This document shows, piece by piece, positions 1 through 6,207 of a stretch of DNA of 20,338 bases. The stretch is from assembly GCA_964540095.1 (NCBI GenBank), contig CAZILH010000017.1, forward strand, positions 1 to 20,338, in the 5' to 3' direction. This DNA comes from CALMZN01 sp964540095. Its GTDB lineage: Bacteria; Patescibacteriota; Patescibacteriia; UBA1558; GWA2-36-10. The notes below the pieces were generated by a model. That model did not search any database. It saw only the letters and a program-made list of their open reading frames with translations, and was not told where the DNA came from. The position numbers and the translations under genes are program-made. Numbering within the stretch: position 1 is the first letter of the stretch; every line of letters starts with the position of its first letter.

Positions 1-50
1 TTCTACCACGCCACTCGCTTCGGAACTTCAGATACGCTGGCCTGTTAGGC
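1..50 (+). other. Partial attC-like site (right arm only), left window edge
   Basis: The right half of an integron attC-like recombination site. The L' box CAGATACGCT lies at 29-38 and the R' core box GTTAGGC (a perfect GTTRRRY) at 44-50, followed by the common GAAAT. The same arm recurs at 1607-1628, 2800-2821, 5557-5579 and 6647-6668. The left half of the site lies outside the window. The crossover point expected for integron recombination is between G44 and T45, so the SET-gene cassette would start at 45. Confidence 0.7.
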
Positions 51-54
51 GAAA

Positions 55-598
55 TATTATTTTGAGTAAATATATGATAACTTATCGTTCACCAAAAACA
101 ATAGTCAAAAAGAGTAATATCCAAGGAAGGGGTATTTTCGCAATTGAGAAAATAAACAAAGGTGAAATTGTCGCCATAAAAGGTGGCCATATTTTATCAT
201 TAGAAGAATTCAAGAAATTAGATAAAATACCAAAAGAATTTTGCCTACAAATAGAAGACAATTTTTTTATTGGACCAAAAACAATTGACGAAGTTGAAGA
301 AAATGCTATTTTCATTAACCATTCTTGCAATCCAAACGCTGGTTTTGATGGACAAATAACCTATATTGCTCTACGCAACATAATGCCTGGTGAAGAAATA
401 ACACAGGACTATGCCATGAGTTTTGCCTGTATACATGCTTATGAAAAAATGACTTGCAATTGTGGTTCAAAAAATTGTAGAGGAAAATTAAATGAAAATG
501 ATTGGAAACTATTAGAATTACAAACTAAATATGGCGACAATTTTTCTACATATCTGCTTGAAAAAATTAAATCTATTAAAAAATAGCTCAAAATAATA
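55..598. repeat. Private 12-bp inverted repeat bracketing the SET gene
   Basis: TATTATTTTGAG at 55-66 is perfectly inverted at 587-598 (CTCAAAATAATA). It abuts the common cassette ends GTTAGGCGAAA on the left and CATCGCCCAAC on the right, so in a circular cassette it would extend the attC stem. The sequence is not shared with the other cassettes. Confidence 0.8.
74..586 (+). CDS. SET-domain protein-lysine methyltransferase, cassette-borne
   Basis: A SET-domain protein of 170 residues, predicted to transfer a methyl group from S-adenosylmethionine to a lysine in a protein; the substrate is unknown. Visible motifs are GRGIFA near residue 18 (start of the SET fold), NHSCNPN near 82-88 (cofactor-binding core), GEEITQDYA (catalytic tyrosine region) and a post-SET cysteine cluster CNCGSKNCRG near 127 with one more Cys upstream, probably zinc-binding. 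I prefer the ATG at 74; a TTG at 62 is also in frame but lies inside the cassette's inverted repeat. No Shine-Dalgarno is visible. It is the main gene of the first cassette. A 12-bp perfect inverted repeat (55-66 / 587-598) brackets the gene, the right copy starting directly after the stop codon. The family call is firm, the target is not. Confidence 0.88.
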   Translation: MITYRSPKTIVKKSNIQGRGIFAIEKINKGEIVAIKGGHILSLEEFKKLDKIPKEFCLQIEDNFFIGPKTIDEVEENAIFINHSCNPNAGFDGQITYIALRNIMPGEEITQDYAMSFACIHAYEKMTCNCGSKNCRGKLNENDWKLLELQTKYGDNFSTYLLEKIKSIKK

Positions 599-631
599 CA
601 TCGCCCAACACCGCGTATCTGGCTTCGCTTT

Positions 632-1514
632 TTTCATTAAAAGAAAATTTATTTATGGGATTTATAAAGAAAGAATTACACATTACCGAATTTTTTTCTA
701 TAAGATTTAAAAAATGTTTACCTAATTTAGTAATCCACGAAAAATACGAAAAAAAGTGTAAAAATTTTTTAAGAATCTTAGCAATTATTAGCATTCTATC
801 AAGTGTTATTATCTTCCCAACATGGTTAATGAGTCTCGGATTTTCCATATTAATATTTATTATAGAATATTTATTTGAAAAATCTATTTTTATATATTCA
901 TCTATTTTTATACAGCCCCCTCCTAATTTTACTATTGATGGCGAACGATGGAGAGGTATGGGTTATTTAATTTCGGACAGTAATAATCTTAACAAGCTTA
1001 GTTTGATAGGCCCTGCTTTTGATTCAAAAGAATATGCTCAAAAAATTTTTACACTTTTTAAAGCGTGGAACTATAACAATGTTGAAGATGTGGAGGATAA
1101 TATTAAATTATCATTTATTATAGAAGATGAAAAAAACTATTCTACATACATTTACCCGAGCTTTGAAAGAAAAATTATAAAAGACTTTCATAAAAAAGTA
1201 GAAAAAGAAAATGAACTAAAAAAATTCGGTAAGGAACATAACCCGTCAATAATGGCGTTGATATTATGTAAAATATTTCCATATAGCAAAAAATCTTTCT
1301 TAAATCAATTCACAGAGGGGCAAAAAAATAAGGAAGCTTTTTTATTTACAGCATTTTTATATAATAAAGATGGGTCATTTTCTTTGATTACAGAAATTGA
1401 TCCTATAATAAAATTCCATTATAAATTTAAACATCGAAAAGATTTACAAAAAAAAGAATATGAATATACGCACGGAAAATCTGTTATGAATAAATAAATT
1501 TTCTTTTAATGAAA
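632..1514. repeat. 23-bp perfect inverted repeat bracketing the 655-1497 gene
   Basis: Positions 632-654 and 1492-1514 are perfect reverse complements over 23 bp (core TTTCATTAAAAG). GCTTCGC occurs outside both copies (622-628 and 1515-1521) as a direct repeat. The left copy ends one base before the ATG and the right copy contains the stop codon. No transposase is present. Confidence 0.85.
655..1497 (+). CDS. Unknown membrane-anchored protein, nested in attC-like site 1
   Basis: A 280-residue protein that I do not recognise. Residues about 42-95 are strongly hydrophobic and look like two membrane helices. They follow a basic N-terminus, and a soluble lysine-rich region comes after. No catalytic motif is visible. 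The ATG follows directly on the left copy of a 23-bp inverted repeat, and the stop codon lies inside the right copy, so there is no room for a separate leader and no Shine-Dalgarno. Base composition is very AT-rich, like the neighbouring cassettes. Its position between the L'' and L' boxes is unusual. It may be a second gene of the SET cassette or a gene inserted into the attC. Confidence 0.7.
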   Translation: MGFIKKELHITEFFSIRFKKCLPNLVIHEKYEKKCKNFLRILAIISILSSVIIFPTWLMSLGFSILIFIIEYLFEKSIFIYSSIFIQPPPNFTIDGERWRGMGYLISDSNNLNKLSLIGPAFDSKEYAQKIFTLFKAWNYNNVEDVEDNIKLSFIIEDEKNYSTYIYPSFERKIIKDFHKKVEKENELKKFGKEHNPSIMALILCKIFPYSKKSFLNQFTEGQKNKEAFLFTAFLYNKDGSFSLITEIDPIIKFHYKFKHRKDLQKKEYEYTHGKSVMNK

Positions 1515-1632
1515 GCTTCGCCCAAATTTTCTGCTCAACTCCGCTGCCCTTGCGCTCCGCTCCACTTCGCGCAATAATTATAGCAGCGTCGTTTCACAGA
1601 AAACTTCAGATACGCTCGTCTGTTGTATGAAA

Positions 1633-2624
1633 TATTTCCTGAAAAATATAAAAATATGAAACTTACTACTAAACAACTAATTAACAAAAGAAATAGTGTT
1701 GTCAAAGAAAAAAACTACTCAATAGTCAAAATATTTGACACTATAGAAAATACTTCTGGCGAAAAAGATGTTTCTTTATGTAAAACTACTACTGGTAATT
1801 TAGTAATATTGCGTATTGGAGAAATTCATCCAAAAAACTTCTTCCCTAATGGCTATGTTGGAAAAAATTTAGTTATCCCAAAACTATATGAATCTCATAA
1901 TAAAGATATTATATTTGAAATTGAAGAATATCTAGGCAATACCATGGTAAGTGATGTAGATATGAAAAATCATTTACTGGGCAAAGTAGATGATAAAATA
2001 CTAAAAAAATTAATAGTTACTTTTTGGGAATTTCAAATTGTTGCGAGCAACATCAAATTAAAAAAGCATGGCGGAAATAAAATCTTCATTGAACATCTAA
2101 AAATAGCCGCTCCTCTATTAAAATCTTCTGAAACCGTCAAAAAAATATTTACCAAAAACAAAAATTTTTGGAATGAGCTTTATCCTTCAAAATGGAAATT
2201 TGCCACAGATAATCTACTGATGCTACCTAATGATAAAATTGGGTTCATAGACAATGCGAATGTTGGCTTAAGATATTTTGCTTATGATCTTGGTTGGATT
2301 ATTTGGCCAAGATGGGTAGAAATGAAAACTAGTCAGTTTGATAAAATTGATGAACATTTAGTCTATCTTGAAAAATTAATGAAGCTGACTAAAAAAATGA
2401 AGCCAAAACAAGTAAAAATTGATGACTTTGAAAAAAAGTTCTGGCTAATGATTTTTCAAAGACTTGTTGGAGCAATATTTGATGTTGCTCGCAATGTGAG
2501 ACATCTAGCTTACTGGGATATGGGGCCGACTGGCAGCAAAAGAAGGACAGAAAAACATCTTTATTTTTTAAATAGTTTACTTGAAGAAGTTATAAAAAAG
2601 GTGTAATGTATTTTTCAGGAAATA
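1633..2624. repeat. Private 16-bp inverted repeat bracketing the APH-like gene
   Basis: TATTTCCTGAAAAATA at 1633-1648 is perfectly inverted at 2609-2624. It lies just inside the core boxes (R' 1622-1628, R'' 2629-2635) and only a few bases from the ATG and the stop codon. It is specific to this cassette. Confidence 0.85.
1656..2606 (+). CDS. APH/choline-kinase-fold-like protein with degenerate catalytic loop
   Basis: A protein of 316 residues from the ATG at 1656. An in-frame TTG at 1623 lies within the R' core box, so I reject it as the start. The region near residues 178-206 (KWKFATDNLLM followed by GFIDNANVG and a YDLGW) has the layout of aminoglycoside phosphotransferase-type kinases: catalytic loop HGDxxxxN, then the metal-binding IDFxxxG, then the YDL motif. 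The Asn and the second Asp are kept. The His and catalytic Asp of the first motif appear to be replaced by Lys, which would argue for a divergent enzyme or a pseudokinase. The N-terminal part would be the ATP-binding lobe, but I see no clear P-loop. It is the sole gene of its cassette, bracketed by a 16-bp inverted repeat. The fold call is tentative. Confidence 0.6.
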   Translation: MKLTTKQLINKRNSVVKEKNYSIVKIFDTIENTSGEKDVSLCKTTTGNLVILRIGEIHPKNFFPNGYVGKNLVIPKLYESHNKDIIFEIEEYLGNTMVSDVDMKNHLLGKVDDKILKKLIVTFWEFQIVASNIKLKKHGGNKIFIEHLKIAAPLLKSSETVKKIFTKNKNFWNELYPSKWKFATDNLLMLPNDKIGFIDNANVGLRYFAYDLGWIIWPRWVEMKTSQFDKIDEHLVYLEKLMKLTKKMKPKQVKIDDFEKKFWLMIFQRLVGAIFDVARNVRHLAYWDMGPTGSKRRTEKHLYFLNSLLEEVIKKV

Positions 2625-2628
2625 CATC

Positions 2629-2821
2629 ACACAACACAGCATACGCGGCGAGCTAGTAATATCAAGAAAAATTCAAATAAAGAGCATATTTCCTGCAATT
2701 TAAAAACTATATACTAAGCTCGCGCAAATCGCTCGTCCGTGTCGGTGGTCTGCTCACTCCGTTCGCCTATTTTACCACCGCCACTTACACTCGCGACTTC
2801 GCGTATGCCATCCTGCTAGCT
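2629..2821 (+). other. attC-like site 2 (complete, 193 bp, no gene inside)
   Basis: R'' ACACAAC is at 2629-2635, L'' GCATACGCG at 2639-2647, L' CGCGTATGC at 2800-2808 (9-bp perfect pairing) and R' GCTAGCT at 2815-2821 (one change from GTTAGCT). The terminal structure has a first stem GCGAGCT 2648-2654 / AGCTCGC 2717-2723 with a 62-nt AT-rich loop and no ORF, and a second hairpin CGGTGGT 2743-2749 / ACCACCG 2774-2780. This is the gene-free version of the architecture seen at the other sites. Confidence 0.7.
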
Positions 2822-3048
2822 GAAATATTCCTTTTCTTTCTTGATGTTTAATAGCAATTATTGTAAACCTAAAAACAAATTTCTTTTTCTTTATTATAGA
2901 GGGGAAATACGGTGTTTCCTCCGCTACGCTACGGAAACGATTTATTTATAAAAACACATTAAAACGAGTTACACCTCGTTTTTTTGCTAATTTTAGCTAT
3001 ATTATTAAATATATTTTAGATCTAGAATATTTATCTATAATTGACATC
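2822..3048. other. Non-coding stretch upstream of the DGQHR gene
   Basis: No convincing ORF. Right after R' comes the left copy of an imperfect inverted repeat (2826-2837, partner 5212-5224 with a one-base bulge) that brackets the two-gene cassette. A small hairpin GTTTCC/GGAAAC lies near 2913-2938, and an intrinsic terminator follows at 2961. Confidence 0.5.
2961..2987 (+). terminator. Intrinsic terminator upstream of the DGQHR gene
   Basis: AAAACGAG (2961-2968), loop TTACAC, CTCGTTTT and a run of T residues to 2985. It would insulate the DGQHR/HEPN pair from read-through out of upstream cassettes. Confidence 0.7.
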
Positions 3049-3076
3049 TTGACAAATAATATACATGTGCTAATAT
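3049..3076 (+). promoter_or_regulatory. Promoter of the DGQHR / HEPN-like pair
   Basis: A -35 TTGACA at 3049-3054, a 16-bp spacer and a -10 TAATAT at 3071-3076, 29 bp before the ATG. A second TTGACA lies 8 bp further up (3041-3046). This cassette therefore carries its own promoter and need not rely on an integron promoter. Confidence 0.65.
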
Positions 3077-3105
3077 GGTATTAAGATTAATTAAAATAAA
3101 ATAAA

Positions 3106-4275
3106 ATGACTACAAATCAACTAAACTTCCAACTACCCGCTATTAGAGTCCGCCAAAGAGAAGAACGTGGCCAAGCTATATACATGGCTGTTATAAAAGC
3201 AAAAGAATTCATGACTCGTGAAAACGAACGTTTCATCATTGATTACTATAGACGAGAAAACGGTAAAGAAGATGGATATCAAAGACCATTAGCGCATAAT
3301 TCTGTCTCAAAAATTAAGGATTACATTTTAAAAGAGGTGAAATACCCTATATTACCAACTAGTATTTTAGCCAATGCGAGGTATAAGCTTAAATTTGAAG
3401 CCTTAAATGATCCGTGTGGCCAACTTACAATAGATCAACCTTTATATATAATCGATGGACAACATCGATTTGAAGCTTGGAAACAACTTATGCACGACGA
3501 TAAACTAAAAGAGGTTTTTGGAGATTATGAATTTCCAGTCGTTATTCTCTCTGGGTTTGAAAAAATTGACGAAATTGAACAATTTTATGTTATTAACTCA
3601 AGGCAAAAAAGAATTAAAACTGACTTAGCACAAAGAAACTTCTTGAGCCTTGCGGGTCATGAAAAAACCGAATCGTTGATCCCAGAAAGATCAAAATGGA
3701 CAATGTATGCTACTAAAATTGTTGATATATTAAACGAAGAAACTGAAAACTCCATCTGGCATGACCACATTATTTTACCTGACGACGGCTTAGATCTACG
3801 TAAGAGAAAAATTATATCTCAAGCCTCCTTTGTATCGTCTCTTAAACCTATGTTTATAGGCCGAGATGCTATTTTTGTTGTCGATAATAAAGAGTTACCA
3901 AAGTTAATAAAAACATGGGCAAGTTTTATAAATAATTATTGGCAAACTATTTATAAAATCTATCCGGAAGCTATAGATAATTTACATGATTATTCTTTAA
4001 TGAAGACAGTTGGTGTTTTTTCTCTACACCTATTATTAGTAAAAATGATTAATCAAAAAGGGTTAAAAGATACAATACTTAATCCAAAAACTCAATCTGA
4101 AATTCTAAAAGATATTCAAGAAAAAATAGAAAACGCCAAAAAAAATACTTTTAAGTTAGACTTTTGGCGAGTAAAGGTTTCGGATATTAAAAAAGAAAGA
4201 GGTGAATATGCTGGCTCTTACTCATCCTCTGTAGGACACAATAAAATTGTGTCAAAAATATTACTTGGATATTAA
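3106..4275 (+). CDS. DGQHR-domain protein (DndB-like)
   Basis: A 389-residue protein with the diagnostic IIDGQHRFEAW at about 115-125, which defines the DGQHR domain of DndB and its relatives. DndB regulates DNA phosphorothioation, and other DGQHR proteins sit in defence and mobile loci. In ParB-like nuclease-fold relatives the motif resembles a nucleotide-binding loop, but the biochemistry of this branch is unknown to me. The following NSRQKRIKTDLAQ segment is also typical. It has its own promoter and terminator upstream and lies 26 bp before the HEPN-like gene, so the two are very likely co-transcribed. No dndA/C/D/E or BREX partners are in the window, so a DndB role in phosphorothioation is not supported. 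No Shine-Dalgarno is seen. Confidence 0.85.
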   Translation: MTTNQLNFQLPAIRVRQREERGQAIYMAVIKAKEFMTRENERFIIDYYRRENGKEDGYQRPLAHNSVSKIKDYILKEVKYPILPTSILANARYKLKFEALNDPCGQLTIDQPLYIIDGQHRFEAWKQLMHDDKLKEVFGDYEFPVVILSGFEKIDEIEQFYVINSRQKRIKTDLAQRNFLSLAGHEKTESLIPERSKWTMYATKIVDILNEETENSIWHDHIILPDDGLDLRKRKIISQASFVSSLKPMFIGRDAIFVVDNKELPKLIKTWASFINNYWQTIYKIYPEAIDNLHDYSLMKTVGVFSLHLLLVKMINQKGLKDTILNPKTQSEILKDIQEKIENAKKNTFKLDFWRVKVSDIKKERGEYAGSYSSSVGHNKIVSKILLGY

Positions 4276-4301
4276 TACAGATGCACTTAATTTAAAAATC
4301 T

Positions 4302-5096
4302 ATGGCAAAGACAAGACAACTACAACTTATTGAAGCAAATCTATCTTATCAACAGATGGAAGCGGCTATTCCAAAAATTGAAAGGAGAATAGCTGATCTT
4401 GAAGGTTTTGATGTTGATTCTGTAAACGATAGAAGCGATGCTAAAATTGACGCACTTGAAAAATCATTAGACGCGCTACTAGTTTCAATTTTTGGCGCGG
4501 GGACAGTTGAGTATGACCGTTATCATTGGCAAGTTACACGATTGGATACTGCTTCAATAAACATGATGCACCAAACCCCTATTCAAGAAGTCCGTAATGG
4601 GCTTCGTCGTGGTATCGCTACTGCTAAAGCACATTTAGAGGCGATTAAAAAAGGATTTCTTGAAGAATTGGGTGATGCTGGATTAACTTCTTCTGGAAAA
4701 ACACTAAAAGCATATGAGGGTCTTGAATTGCATCCCGAAATTGAACGTGCGGTTGGTAATTTATATAGAGATGGCCATTATGCAAACGCTGTTGAGGACG
4801 CAACTAAAGCACTAAACGCATTAGTTCGGATGCGAAGCAGTGTTGAGGATAAGGATGGAAGCGCACTTATGGAGACAGTATTTAGTCCGAAAAATCCTAT
4901 TCTAAAATTTAATAAATTAACGGACATCTCGGATATTGATGAACAAAAGGGATTTATGATGATGTTCTCAGGCGCTGTTGCTGGCTTAAGAAATCCGCGC
5001 GCCCATAAAATTATTAAAGACGACCCAGAAATGGCATTGGAATTTATTGCTTATATTAGTTTACTGGCTAAGCTGGTAGATAAAAGTTCAAAATAA
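4302..5096 (+). CDS. TIGR02391/Ymh-type protein with HEPN-like C-terminus
   Basis: A 264-residue protein. The N-terminal half is helical and probably coiled-coil. From about residue 145 (LHPEIERAVGNLYRDGHYANAVEDATKAL would be the family start; only its layout is noted here) it matches the Ymh family (TIGR02391). The segment GLRNPRAH near 228-236 gives an R-x4-H motif, the hallmark of HEPN ribonuclease-like domains common in toxin and abortive-infection systems. Base and codon use are slightly less AT-rich than in the gene upstream. It is second in a two-gene cassette with the DGQHR gene. I infer a defence or stress effector, possibly an RNase held in check by its partner. The family is fairly certain, the activity is not. 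Confidence 0.8.
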   Translation: MAKTRQLQLIEANLSYQQMEAAIPKIERRIADLEGFDVDSVNDRSDAKIDALEKSLDALLVSIFGAGTVEYDRYHWQVTRLDTASINMMHQTPIQEVRNGLRRGIATAKAHLEAIKKGFLEELGDAGLTSSGKTLKAYEGLELHPEIERAVGNLYRDGHYANAVEDATKALNALVRMRSSVEDKDGSALMETVFSPKNPILKFNKLTDISDIDEQKGFMMMFSGAVAGLRNPRAHKIIKDDPEMALEFIAYISLLAKLVDKSSK

Positions 5097-5120
5097 GGTT
5101 ATAAATATTTAATAAGATAT

Positions 5121-5171
5121 TTTGGGCTCAGGGCATTCACCCCTTTTATTCCCCTCTGCCCTTCGCCCAAA
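5121..5171. terminator. Hairpin after the HEPN-like gene; B-arm-like 3' end
   Basis: TTTGGGC (5121-5127) pairs with GCCCAAA (5165-5171) and GGGCA (5131-5135) with TGCCC (5157-5161). It probably ends the two-gene transcript, although a clear T-run is lacking. Its 3' end CTTCGCCCAAATT is identical to the left edge of the second hairpin of attC-like site 1 (1516-1528), so it could be the remnant of a lost recombination site. Confidence 0.45.
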
Positions 5172-5251
5172 TTGAAAAAAATAAATTTAAATTATTTAGA
5201 AAGTAAATCCTAGAAAAAGGAATACATCAGCTAACACCGGATTGCCGATTC

Positions 5252-5487
5252 GCGAACTAAAATATTATGAATAAAAGACACAAAAAAGCAAAAGCACAAT
5301 TAATGTATGATTTAAGTCTGATTTTTTTAACAACGGGCGTAGTTTTATTTAGTGATTTTATTTCTAGACTAGTGTATGATGTAACTGGCTTTAAATATTA
5401 CTATTTTATTACTTTTGTACTTCCTATTTTAGGCTTTATATTGCTCTACAGAGAAGCAGATAAGATAAACGAATAATTTTAGTTCGC
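5252..5487. repeat. 12-bp inverted repeat bracketing the 69-residue gene
   Basis: GCGAACTAAAAT at 5252-5263 is perfectly inverted at 5476-5487. The ATG follows 3 bases after the left copy, and the last base of the stop codon is the first base of the right copy. The outer part GCGAACT corresponds to GCGAGCT in attC-like site 2. Confidence 0.8.
5267..5476 (+). CDS. Small two-helix membrane protein nested in attC-like site 3
   Basis: A 69-residue protein with a basic start (MNKRHKKAK), a first membrane helix at about 12-30, and a second at about 43-60 ending in a charged tail. It has no recognised family and no catalytic motif. There is no Shine-Dalgarno, because the inverted repeat reaches to within 3 bases of the ATG. 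Like the 655-1497 gene, it sits between the L'' and L' boxes. Its coding potential rests on length, membrane pattern and the tight fit of the repeat to both codons. Expression is not assured, since no promoter is seen. Confidence 0.6.
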   Translation: MNKRHKKAKAQLMYDLSLIFLTTGVVLFSDFISRLVYDVTGFKYYYFITFVLPILGFILLYREADKINE

Positions 5488-5593
5488 TCATCCAAATTTC
5501 ACTTTCGCTTTTGCGGTTTGCTCCGCAAAATTATACCGCAACGCTCAAGTGAAACTTCGGCAATCCTGTCCTGTTAGGCGAAATCGCATTTTT

Positions 5594-5635
5594 TAGAAAA
5601 AAATATGAGACCCTTATTTATACTCCTTGGGTCTC
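5594..5635 (-). terminator. Intrinsic terminator of the 5673 reverse gene
   Basis: Read on the minus strand: GAGACCC (5635-5629), a 15-base loop, GGGTCTC (5613-5607), then a short AT and a run of seven T residues down to about 5597. Confidence 0.75.
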
Positions 5636-5672
5636 CGTAGGAGTTGGGCGTCTAACCCTTTCAGATTCATGG

Positions 5673-5912
5673 TCAGGAACGATTGAAGGCATCGTGATAC
5701 CCTCTCAGATCAACCATCTGAACCAGTGCATCAGGATCGATCTTGTGTGGCGGACCCTGGAGAAGATCCTGGGCACTGCTGGTGCGACACTTTTCCCACA
5801 CCAGCTCATGAACCTCAGGCTCCAGATGACCACGTCTCTTGATCAGAAGCGGACTCTGATCCGCCTGCACCAAGACGAACAAGCAACCATCCGGCAAATC
5901 ACGAAAAAGCAT
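5673..5912 (-). CDS. Unknown 79-residue GC-rich protein, reverse orientation in cassette
   Basis: I chose the ATG at 5912 because a strong Shine-Dalgarno (AAGGAGG) lies 5 bases upstream on the minus strand. The open frame runs on to 5990 but covers the promoter. The product starts MLFRDLPDGCLFVLVQADQ and has no family I recognise. It is probably a small soluble protein with mixed charge. GC content is clearly above that of the surrounding cassettes. The gene is a self-contained unit with its own promoter (5962-5990) and terminator (5594-5635), and it runs against the direction of the array. Such autonomous reverse units in integron arrays are often toxin-antitoxin or stabilising modules, but nothing here shows a toxin. 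Confidence 0.7.
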   Translation of the reverse strand: MLFRDLPDGCLFVLVQADQSPLLIKRRGHLEPEVHELVWEKCRTSSAQDLLQGPPHKIDPDALVQMVDLRGYHDAFNRS

Positions 5913-5961
5913 GACTAACCTCCTTCCGTGACTAGACGCCAGTATCGATTGTGAACAAAAT

Positions 5962-5990
5962 ATAATAACATACAATATATATTCTGTCAA
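5962..5990 (-). promoter_or_regulatory. Promoter of the 5673 reverse gene
   Basis: On the minus strand, -35 TTGACA (5990-5985), a spacer of exactly 17 bp and -10 TATTAT (5967-5962). It lies about 50 bp upstream of the chosen ATG. Confidence 0.8.
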
Positions 5991-6039
5991 TATATAATCA
6001 CACTAGAAATTATTAAATAAACAAAAACACGACATCGCC

Positions 6040-6107
6040 CCCGCCCGCTACGCCAAGCGTACCTACCCGACATGCCGGTCATGGCAGGCGGGGCTTTGGC
6101 GGGCGGG
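6040..6107. repeat. Nested GC-rich palindromic element (REP/MITE-like) inserted in R''
   Basis: About 68 bp. The outer arms CCCGCCCGC (after 6040) and GGGCGGG (ending 6107), with GCCAAGC facing GCTTTGGC inside, enclose a CATGCC...GGCA inner palindrome. Removing it restores GCC+CAAC, a normal R'' box. It codes for nothing. GC content is far above the surroundings, and elements of this look are scattered in many AT-rich bacterial genomes. Confidence 0.65.
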
Positions 6108-6144
6108 CAACACCGGATATGAGACTACGGGATAATGCTATAAA

Positions 6145-6185
6145 TAAAAAACGCCCTCACCTTACTTTGATTTCAGGTGAGGGCG
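6145..6185 (-). terminator. Intrinsic terminator of the 6208 reverse gene
   Basis: CGCCCTCACCT (minus strand, 6185-6175), a 12-base loop, AGGTGAGGGCG (6162-6152), then TTTTTT (6151-6146). An 11-bp perfect stem. Confidence 0.9.
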
Positions 6186-6207
6186 ATTGCCTTCCAGAGC
6201 ACTAGGA

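Larger units (their letters stand above)
603..1628 (+). other. attC-like site 1, with a gene inside its terminal loop
   Basis: R'' GCCCAAC is at 603-609, L'' GCGTATCTG at 613-621, L' CAGATACGC at 1607-1615 and R' GTTGTAT at 1622-1628 (one mismatch to GTTRRRY). The L boxes pair over 9 bp. Between them lie a 23-bp perfect inverted repeat around the 655-1497 gene, then a second hairpin (TTTTCTG 1527-1533 with CAGAAAA 1597-1603; CGCTGC 1542-1547 with GCAGCG 1583-1588). Ordinary attC sites are roughly 60-150 bp; this one spans about 1 kb because of the gene. Confidence 0.65.
5229..5579 (+). other. attC-like site 3, with a small gene inside its terminal loop
   Basis: R'' AGCTAAC is at 5229-5235, L'' GGATTGCCGA at 5239-5248, L' TCGGCAATCC at 5557-5566 (10-bp perfect pairing) and R' GTTAGGC at 5573-5579. 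Inside are a 12-bp stem (5252-5263 / 5476-5487) enclosing the 69-residue gene and a second hairpin (TTTCACTT 5497-5504 with AAGTGAAA 5547-5554; TTGCGGT 5511-5517 with ACCGCAA 5535-5541). R'' is complementary to the R' at 2815-2821 of its own cassette, as expected for an integron cassette. Confidence 0.7.

Noticed and set aside
1623..1655. TTG start for the APH-like gene
   Set aside because: The TTG is part of the R' core box and the next codons are the inverted repeat; the ATG at 1656 is the first start outside these.
3106..4275. Phosphorothioation (Dnd) locus
   Set aside because: Only a DGQHR/DndB-like gene is present; no dndA, C, D, E or restriction genes are nearby.
5645..5658. GTTGGGC and GTCTAAC side by side, both matching integron core consensus
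   Set aside because: The order is R' then R'' with no L boxes and no spacing for an attC. It lies between the terminator and stop codon of the 5673 gene. Probably chance.
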